From an uncultured bacterium (lineage in GTDB: Bacteria; Eisenbacteria; RBG-16-71-46; CAIMUX01), in assembly GCA_946886185.1 (NCBI GenBank), contig CAMPIC010000043.1, forward strand, positions 1 to 11,269: a stretch of 11,269 nucleotides of DNA, in the 5' to 3' direction. Positions 7,031 to 11,269 of this stretch are shown here, one piece after another. The translations under genes were made by a program, and so were the position numbers. The number at the start of each line of letters is the position of its first letter. The stretch's first letter is position 1. Under the pieces are notes generated by a model. That model was given only the letters and a program-made list of their open reading frames with translations. It did not search any database and was not told the DNA's origin.

Positions 7031-8797
7031 TTACCGCGAGTTGACTGCGGACGGAGTCATTTTCGGTCGCGTCTTGGCATGGACGCCCTCGACGAGGAAG
7101 CAGGATCCCAGCGCGAGGTAGTCGAGGTCGCCGTCCAGGAAGCCGTTCAGCGCATCCTCCGGAGTGCACACGTTCGGCTCGTCATGCACGTTGAAGCTGG
7201 TGTTGACGATCGCGGGCAATCCGGTCAGCCGCGTGTACTCCTTGAGAATCCGGTAGTACGACGGATTGTCCTTTTCCCGTACGAACTGGGGACGAGCGGT
7301 CCCGTCGACGTGCGTCACGCCGGGGCACAGCCGCTTCATCTCCGGCTTGCACTCGAAGGTGATCGTCATGAACCGCGCGGCGTGCTCCGCGCCCGCGACC
7401 CGGAGGAAACAGTCATCCGCGTCCTCGACCGCGACCACCGGCGCGAACGGCATGAATTCGGTGCGCTTGAGATGCTTGTTCAGCCAGTCGTTGGCGCTCG
7501 GATCGTTCGGCTGGTAGAGGACGGAGCGATTTCCCAGCGCTCGGGGACCGTACTCCATCCGTCCATCGAATCGAGCCACCACGTGGCCCGAGGCGAGCAG
7601 CTCCGCGATCGCGCTCTCGAGACCGTCCATCCTCTGGTAAGCGACGCCGCGGCGCTTCAGCTCCGCTTCGATCTGGTCGTCGGTGTACCCAGGTCCGAGA
7701 TAGACGTCTTCCACCGGAGGAGCGGTGAATCCATCGGGAAGGGAGTTCGGCGTCATGGCGGCGCCATAGCTCAGTCCTTCATCCCCCATCCCGGGATGGA
7801 TGAAGATCTCGTCCACGCAGTCCAGCTCGTGGATACACTGGTTGAGGCGGACGTTGGCAAAGACGCCCCCGGCCAGCGCGATCTTGCTGATGCCGGAGCG
7901 CTCGATCCAGTGGCGGCAGTAGTCCACCACCACCTCCTCGAGGAGCCTTTGCATGCTCGCGGCGAGGTCCTCGATCTTGTAGTCCTTGGGGAGCCCCGCT
8001 TCGATCTTGCGCACCGCCGACCAGTAGTAGGCGTTGCCGCTGTTGCGGATGTCGCCGCCTTCATAACGGATCATGCGCTCGAGGAGATCGCGATAGATCG
8101 GCTTGCCGTACGCGGCCAGTCCCGTGATCTTGCCCTCGTGCTTGTGCGCGGTGAATCCGCAGATCTTCGTCACGTAGGCGTAGTAGTTCCCGATCGAATG
8201 GTAGCTGCGCAGGCTGTGCAGGTGCTCGAAGCGGCCGTGGTCGACGCGATAGACGCGCGAGCAGAGGCCGTCGCCGCCTCCATCCAAGGTGATCACGGTG
8301 CACTGGGGGAATCCGGCCGTGTAATAGGCGGAGGTGGCGTGGCAGAAGTGGTGATCGATGTGCTTGATCGGCGCCGCGAACCCGTACTCGCGGGCGAGCA
8401 GCTCCCGCAGAAGAGGAGGTCGCTTCGAGGTCACCTGGCGTTTGAGAGAGTAGTACGCGGACTGGATGAGCTCGTTGTTTCCGATCACCGACGAGACGGA
8501 CGACGAGACGGTCGCCATCATCTCTTTCTGCTTGTTGGGATGATCGATGAGCCAGCCGTCCCAATAGGTGGACTCCGGCTTGAAGTAGTTGTGATTGTCG
8601 GCCGCCTGGATGCGGTCGATGTCTCCCGGCGCGAGATTCGCGAGCCGCAACACCTCGGCGATGGCCTGACGTGGAAATCCTGTGGAGAGCTTCTGGCGGT
8701 CGAGCCGCTCTTCATTGAGGGAAGCGACGACCTCCCCGTCCACCGAGACGGTGGCGCCTCCGCAAACGCTGCTATCGGAAATGCCGAGGATCTTCAT
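7031..8797 (-). CDS. O-carbamoyltransferase, NodU/CmcH/TobZ family
   Basis: A protein of 588 aa, full length for the family. The N-terminal ASKHA-type domain begins M-K-I-L-G-I-S-D-S and carries the metal-binding motif D-H-H-F-C-H-A (148-154), then L-D-G-G-G-D-G (171-177). A-L-A-G-G-V-F-A-N follows at about 307. The C-terminal YrdC-like part shows G-R-M-E-Y-G-P-R-A-L-G-N-R-S (412-425), D-G-T-A-R-P-Q (498-504) and N-T-S-F-N (532-536). The family makes carbamoyl-AMP from carbamoyl phosphate and ATP and moves the carbamoyl group to a hydroxyl, usually on a sugar (Nod factor, tobramycin, cephem). All hallmark motifs are intact, so it should be active. The start at 8797 has GGGAG 4 nt before the ATG. 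It converges on the GT4 gene with a 19-bp gap and lies downstream of the SDR gene on the same strand, suggesting it decorates a glycan built nearby. The acceptor is unknown. Confidence 0.93.
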   Translation of the reverse strand: MKILGISDSSVCGGATVSVDGEVVASLNEERLDRQKLSTGFPRQAIAEVLRLANLAPGDIDRIQAADNHNYFKPESTYWDGWLIDHPNKQKEMMATVSSSVSSVIGNNELIQSAYYSLKRQVTSKRPPLLRELLAREYGFAAPIKHIDHHFCHATSAYYTAGFPQCTVITLDGGGDGLCSRVYRVDHGRFEHLHSLRSYHSIGNYYAYVTKICGFTAHKHEGKITGLAAYGKPIYRDLLERMIRYEGGDIRNSGNAYYWSAVRKIEAGLPKDYKIEDLAASMQRLLEEVVVDYCRHWIERSGISKIALAGGVFANVRLNQCIHELDCVDEIFIHPGMGDEGLSYGAAMTPNSLPDGFTAPPVEDVYLGPGYTDDQIEAELKRRGVAYQRMDGLESAIAELLASGHVVARFDGRMEYGPRALGNRSVLYQPNDPSANDWLNKHLKRTEFMPFAPVVAVEDADDCFLRVAGAEHAARFMTITFECKPEMKRLCPGVTHVDGTARPQFVREKDNPSYYRILKEYTRLTGLPAIVNTSFNVHDEPNVCTPEDALNGFLDGDLDYLALGSCFLVEGVHAKTRPKMTPSAVNSR

Positions 8798-9126
8798 GCA
8801 ACTCCCGTCCGGATCGGATCAGTATGGCCGTCCCGAAATGATCGCCGAGGCTCTGCGAAATCCGGTTCGACTCGTGGCGTGGCCCGGTACGAAACGCTCG
8901 GCGGTTCCCGAGACGTCCATCACATCGGCCCGCCCGAGGCGCTGTGTCGACATTCCCTGCCCAGCAAGAAGCGCCCCTCGAACCCGTTAGCCGTACAACT
9001 CTTTCTCTCACCTTGTTTCATCGGCCTGTGGAGAGGGGTTGTTTATCCGCTCCGACTCTCGCAGCGCCGGTCCCGCCTTCTCGGTCGCTGCCTTGAAGCA
9101 GAGGAAGTTGCCGGTCGAGTCGGCCG
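8798..9126. other. Intergenic region between the SDR and carbamoyltransferase genes
   Basis: 329 bp separate two minus-strand genes, so the carbamoyltransferase probably has its own promoter here, but no good -35/-10 pair was recognised. The segment 8996-9041 can fold: CAACTCTTTCTC (8996-9007) pairs with GAGAGGGGTTG (9031-9041) using several G-U pairs and one bulge, around a 23-nt loop. No T run follows on either strand, so it is not an intrinsic terminator. No coding region is supported. Confidence 0.45.
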
Positions 9127-10107
9127 TCAGAGCAGTCCCTGGGATCGGTACCACTCCACGGTTCTCCTCATACCTTCGGCAAGCTCGACTTCGGGAGCAT
9201 ACCCCAGCACCCGCCTGGCCTTGTCGATGGAAAAGGCCCGGTTGTTCTTGAAGAATCGTACCCGCCGGGGATGGAGCGGAGGCTCGACCCGCAGAGGTCG
9301 GCAGATCGCGTCGCACAGCACCGAGAGAGCGAACGCGGGACCGTAGGGGAAGCGCAATCTGGGAGGCGGAGCTCCCACCGCGGCCGCGGCTGTCTTCACG
9401 TATTCGTCCAGCGGGAGATAGCCCGGCCCCCCGAGCAGGAAGGTCTCCCGGTCGATCCCCGGCGTCCCGACCACGCGCGCGAATCCATCCGTCAAGTCGT
9501 CGATGTAGACCGCGTGGAAGTTCTCCCGGCACGGTCCGAGCAGGAAAAATGTTCCCTTTGCAAGCATGCGGAACATCTTGAGCATGCGCAGATCCCCCGG
9601 TCCGTACATGGAGCAGGGGCGAACGATGACGATTTCCATCCCGGGCAATTGCATCGCGCGCCGGCACGCCTCTTCCGCCGCGAGCTTGGTTTCCTGGTAG
9701 AGGTCTCCCGGTGCGAAAGGGGACTCCTCGTTCGCGGGGCTCGATCGGACATGGCCGTGGACGCCGATCGTGGAGCAGTGGATGAATCGGCGCACCCCAG
9801 CGCGCCGGGCGGCCGTCAAAGCCGCTTCGGTGCCCTGCACGTTGATGCGGGAATAGCTCTCGCGATCTCCGCCCGCTTTCCGAAAGTTGGAGACGAGATG
9901 GATCGCGACTTCACATCCGTCCATCACCGGATCGAGGGCGGCCTCGTCGGTGATCTCGCCCGACGCGTATCGGTCGACCAGCGGAAGGACCGACGTCGCC
10001 CTGGCTGCGTCATGGACGAACGCCTGCAGCGCGTGTCCATCGCCAGATAGCCGGCTGACGAGATGCGAGCCCAGGAACCCGGACGCGCCTGTGATCGCGA
10101 TGCGCAT
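9127..10107 (-). CDS. Extended-SDR NAD(P)-dependent epimerase/dehydratase
   Basis: A protein of 326 aa. The start at 10107 is preceded by GAGGAG 6 nt upstream. The N-terminal Rossmann motif is T-G-A-S-G-F-L-G (G7, G10, G13). The catalytic set is visible: Ser/Thr at H-C-S-T (110-113) and Y-Q-E-T-K with Y137 and K141. The extended-SDR signatures R-P-C-S-M-Y-G-P-G-D (163-172) and H-A-V-Y-I-D-D (198-204) mark substrate-binding segments. Most relatives act on nucleotide sugars (4-epimerases, 4,6-dehydratases, 4-reductases); some act on sterols or flavonoids, and the F-K-N-N-R-A-F-S-I-D-K-A-R-R-V-L-G-Y segment near 286-303 is common to both kinds. It is cytosolic and uses NAD or NADP. Its position upstream of the carbamoyltransferase fits provision or modification of a sugar, but the exact reaction cannot be assigned. 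Confidence 0.9.
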   Translation of the reverse strand: MRIAITGASGFLGSHLVSRLSGDGHALQAFVHDAARATSVLPLVDRYASGEITDEAALDPVMDGCEVAIHLVSNFRKAGGDRESYSRINVQGTEAALTAARRAGVRRFIHCSTIGVHGHVRSSPANEESPFAPGDLYQETKLAAEEACRRAMQLPGMEIVIVRPCSMYGPGDLRMLKMFRMLAKGTFFLLGPCRENFHAVYIDDLTDGFARVVGTPGIDRETFLLGGPGYLPLDEYVKTAAAAVGAPPPRLRFPYGPAFALSVLCDAICRPLRVEPPLHPRRVRFFKNNRAFSIDKARRVLGYAPEVELAEGMRRTVEWYRSQGLL

Positions 10108-10298
10108 TACTTACTCCTCGTTCCGATACCAACGACCCGGACCGGATGGATCGGACTGCAGATAGGGGTTTTCGCCGAGCCCGCCTGTCAAAGCAGCTTG
10201 ACTTGGATCCTACTGCATCCTATCCTGCGCCTGTTCATGGGGATGCGCACGGTACGGATGTTCGATTTCCCACCGCCGCACACCTTTGAGCGACCCGA
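10108..10298. other. Upstream region of the SDR gene
   Basis: About 190 bp with no supported gene. It holds the SD of the SDR gene at 10114-10119 and an ATCCTA direct repeat at 10207-10222. A perfect TTGACA on the minus strand (10186-10191) has its best partner TATCTG (10159-10164) 21 bp away, too far for a standard sigma-70 promoter. The real promoter of the SDR gene was not identified. Confidence 0.4.
10207..10222. repeat. Direct repeat ATCCTA with a 10-bp period
   Basis: Two identical ATCCTA hexamers (10207-10212 and 10217-10222) are separated by 4 bp, one helical turn apart, about 100-115 bp upstream of the SDR start. Tandem half-sites with about one-turn spacing are typical of OmpR/PhoB-type response-regulator sites. 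The match is short and may be chance. Confidence 0.25.
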
Positions 10299-10340
10299 AT
10301 TCAAAAGATCTTGAATGCTTCTAAGGTTTATCCTTAGTAT
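10299..10340 (+). promoter_or_regulatory. Candidate sigma-70 promoter with two overlapping inverted-repeat operators
   Basis: A plus-strand TTGAAT (10311-10316) and TAGTAT (10335-10340) are 18 bp apart. The -35 hexamer is the right arm of a perfect inverted repeat ATTCAA-N6-TTGAAT (10299-10316). A second perfect inverted repeat, CTAAGG-N5-CCTTAG (10321-10337), fills the spacer and overlaps the first half of the -10. The patch is AT-rich within GC-rich surroundings, as expected for a promoter. The predicted start, about 7 bp after the -10, is near 10347. Two dyads on the promoter elements suggest repression by one or two dimeric regulators. No protein gene follows on this strand within the window. 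Confidence 0.5.
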
Positions 10341-10346
10341 CTGGGC

Positions 10347-10510
10347 TCGCGCCCGGGGGCGCGAAAAGACTTCACAACTTGGAGCATGAAGCGAGGCGAT
10401 CGTCTCCGTGCTCCGACCGGCTGGGGGCGGGTCAACCACCGGAGGTCGTAAGCAGTCCATGCGGCCTGGACTGCGGTGACTATCCGAGGCTCGCCCCCAC
10501 TCTATTTTTT
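10347..10510 (+). ncRNA. Candidate structured small RNA with three hairpin domains and a terminal U tract
   Basis: Domain 1, starting at the predicted transcription start, is TCGCGCC/GGCGCGA (10347-10353 and 10358-10364) with loop CGGG. A 16-nt A/U-leaning linker follows. Domain 2 is GGAGCA/TGCTCC (10381-10386 and 10409-10414) with an inner GAGG/TCTC helix (10393-10396 and 10403-10406). Domain 3 closes with a 12-bp helix including two G-U pairs, TGGGGGCGGGTC/GGCTCGCCCCCA (10422-10433 and 10488-10499). It encloses a perfect 8-bp hairpin GCAGTCCA/TGGACTGC (10452-10459 and 10467-10474). The RNA would end at CTCTATTTTTT (10500-10510). It does not match any RNA family I can recall; the overall layout is unlike 6S, SRP or tmRNA. 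The promoter and U tract occur only on the plus strand. Everything here is inferred from primary sequence. Confidence 0.45.
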
Positions 10511-10585
10511 GGGCGTTTGGGCGCATCACCTGCGAGCCGATCGCTGCGCGCTCCTCGAGTCGGCGCTTTCCGCTTCGACGGCCGG

Positions 10586-11269
10586 TCAAAACGGGAGTCT
10601 GCCGGAGTCTCCATATCCGGTGAGCTCGACGTACCCCTGTCCCGATCGCTTCCCCTCGACGCGAACTTCTACCGCTCCCTCCCAATAGCGCAGGCCGGGA
10701 ATGATCGCGCTCACGTTCTCCTGATCGAGCACGAGTGGGACGATTTCAAGATCCCGATCGGCGATCCGGAGCGACCACCTCGAGGGATATCGTCCGCGTT
10801 GCCCGCGCGCGTGCAAGCTCCAGGCGCCGGGCGCGAGCCATTGCACCGATCCGTCGCCGTTTCGGATCGTGCCGTGGGCATAGTCGATCCCCGCCGCATT
10901 GCGGAGCATGTACAACATGATGTCCTGCCCAGCGTCGAGTTGGAGCGCGAACCAATCCCAACCGACCTGGCTCTGCCCCAGTTGGTTGGAGCTGAACTCG
11001 TGGTCCATCCAGCTCGTTCCCGTCACATCGAAGGTCGCGGCCGGGAATCCGGCCACGTCTCCTGAGTCGCGGGTGACTGCGGACCCGGTGGCGCCCGCGT
11101 CGGTCGCGTCGGTCGCGACGCCAGGAACGGTGATGATGCCATGAGTTTCCAGGCGGGTGACACTGTAGTAGTGGCTCGCGGCTGCTTCCGTGTCGGATTT
11201 GCGGCTGTATCCGTTCGGACCCTGGAGCATAGGCTCGCGCAGCGGGGATGCGGTCAACTGGAGGGCGAT
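10586..11269 (-). CDS. AttH/CrtC lipocalin-like protein (carotenoid 1,2-hydratase superfamily), N-terminus outside window
   Basis: The frame is open from the window edge to a TGA at 10586-10588, giving the last 227 residues. A TTG at 11257 could be read as a start, but the frame continues upstream into typical family sequence, so the gene is cut by the window. Family hallmarks, numbered from the edge, are G-P-N-G-Y-S-R-K (17-24), T-G-T-S-W-M-D-H-E-F (83-92), V-G-W-D-W-F-A-L-Q-L (102-111), I-M-L-Y-M-L-R, and Y-W-E-G-A-V (195-200), then a G-Y-V-E-L-T-G-Y end. These match the two-lobed lipocalin fold of AttH and of CrtC hydratases. AttH-type members are usually exported and sit beside FtsX/MacB-like ABC permease genes, which would lie beyond the right edge. 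Hydratase activity is not implied. Residues about 51-79 form an extra Ala/Thr/Asp/Gly-rich loop just before the conserved T-G-T-S-W-M-D-H-E, where relatives have a short turn. Confidence 0.85.
   Translation of the reverse strand: MALQLTASPLREPMLQGPNGYSRKSDTEAAASHYYSVTRLETHGIITVPGVATDATDAGATGSAVTRDSGDVAGFPAATFDVTGTSWMDHEFSSNQLGQSQVGWDWFALQLDAGQDIMLYMLRNAAGIDYAHGTIRNGDGSVQWLAPGAWSLHARGQRGRYPSRWSLRIADRDLEIVPLVLDQENVSAIIPGLRYWEGAVEVRVEGKRSGQGYVELTGYGDSGRLPF
11097..11120. repeat. 9-bp tandem repeat in the AttH/CrtC-like gene
   Basis: Two exact copies of GCGTCGGTC (11097-11105 and 11106-11114) are followed by a partial degenerate copy, GCGACG. On the coding strand they encode Ala-Thr-Asp repeated twice, inside the low-complexity loop encoded by about 11033-11119. 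The period preserves the frame. Confidence 0.6.

Noticed and set aside
7079..9346. A 755-codon plus-strand open frame covering the whole carbamoyltransferase gene
   Set aside because: It is antisense to a gene with all family motifs intact. Its translation is Arg/Val/Asp-rich with no recognisable domain, typical of long shadow frames in GC-rich DNA.
9008..9667. A 219-codon minus-strand open frame overlapping the SDR gene
   Set aside because: It is an out-of-frame shadow of the SDR gene on the same strand and extends into the intergenic region without recognisable sequence.
10159..10191. Perfect TTGACA (minus strand, 10186-10191) as -35 of the SDR promoter
   Set aside because: The best -10, TATCTG at 10159-10164, is 21 bp away, outside the usual 16-19 bp spacing. 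At 17 bp the sequence is CCCCTA.
10422..10510. Resemblance of the G5/C5-closed, AAGCAG-containing element to bacterial SRP RNA
   Set aside because: The SRP apical motif (CAGG..GGAA..AGCAG) is not present, and the AGCAG here is part of a perfect hairpin instead of an open internal loop.
10188..10685. A 165-codon minus-strand open frame in the long intergenic region
   Set aside because: Arg/Ser-rich translation without motifs, overlapping the end of the lipocalin-like gene in another frame. No ribosome binding site was seen.
10379..11065. A 228-codon plus-strand open frame over the candidate RNA and the lipocalin-like gene
   Set aside because: Its larger part is antisense to the AttH/CrtC-like gene, whose minus-strand motifs are unmistakable, and no family features are seen in the plus-strand translation.
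1..11269. Insertion sequences, CRISPR arrays, phage genes, tRNA or rRNA
   Set aside because: No transposase motifs, regularly spaced repeats of CRISPR length, or structural-RNA signatures were found on either strand. The repeats present are short tandem or inverted units.

Overview
The window is GC-rich bacterial DNA with six protein-coding regions, two of them cut by the window edges. No rRNA, tRNA, CRISPR array or insertion sequence was seen. The best clue to the organism is the secreted protein at 224-2905: a signal peptide, a long array of repeats, and a C-terminal FlgD/T9SS-type immunoglobulin-like sorting domain. Together with the high GC and the 'TWGxVKxLY' tail of the truncated first gene, this points to an uncultured FCB-group lineage such as Candidatus Eisenbacteria. 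That placement is an inference from protein style, not from a marker gene.

Layout: 2-133 (+) is the tail of an unidentified protein, followed by an intrinsic terminator at 187-225. 224-2905 (-) is the secreted repeat protein, which appears to hold about 14 propeller-like repeats. 2906-3196 holds its structured 5' leader and a 14-bp tandem repeat that runs over the end of the next gene. 3197-5320 (-) is a GT-C (ArnT/PMT-like) membrane glycosyltransferase. 5321-5646 is a divergent intergenic region. 5647-7011 (+) is a family-4 glycosyltransferase. 7031-8797 (-) is a NodU/CmcH-type O-carbamoyltransferase, convergent with it across 19 bp. 8798-9126 is intergenic. 9127-10107 (-) is an extended-SDR NAD-dependent epimerase/dehydratase. 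10108-10585 is a long intergenic region with the most unusual non-coding structure in the window. 10586-11269 (-) is the C-terminal part of an AttH/CrtC lipocalin-like protein.

The middle genes (GT-C, GT4, carbamoyltransferase, SDR) look like a glycan or glycolipid tailoring neighbourhood: a sugar-nucleotide modifier, a cytoplasmic glycosyltransferase, a carbamoyl-decorating enzyme and a polyprenyl-phosphate-sugar-dependent transferase acting outside the inner membrane. They lie on both strands with large gaps, so they are not one operon and the shared pathway is inferred.

Two observations stand out. First, at 10299-10510 (+) an AT-rich patch carries a plausible sigma-70 promoter built from two perfect inverted repeats. 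It is followed, at about the predicted start point, by three hairpin domains and a T6 run, suggesting an undescribed small structured RNA of about 164 nt. Second, three unrelated neighbouring proteins (GT-C, GT4, AttH/CrtC-like) each carry an Ala/Ser/Gly/Thr/Asp-rich insertion, two of them encoded by 9-bp tandem repeats. This suggests in-frame repeat expansion in surface loops or linkers.
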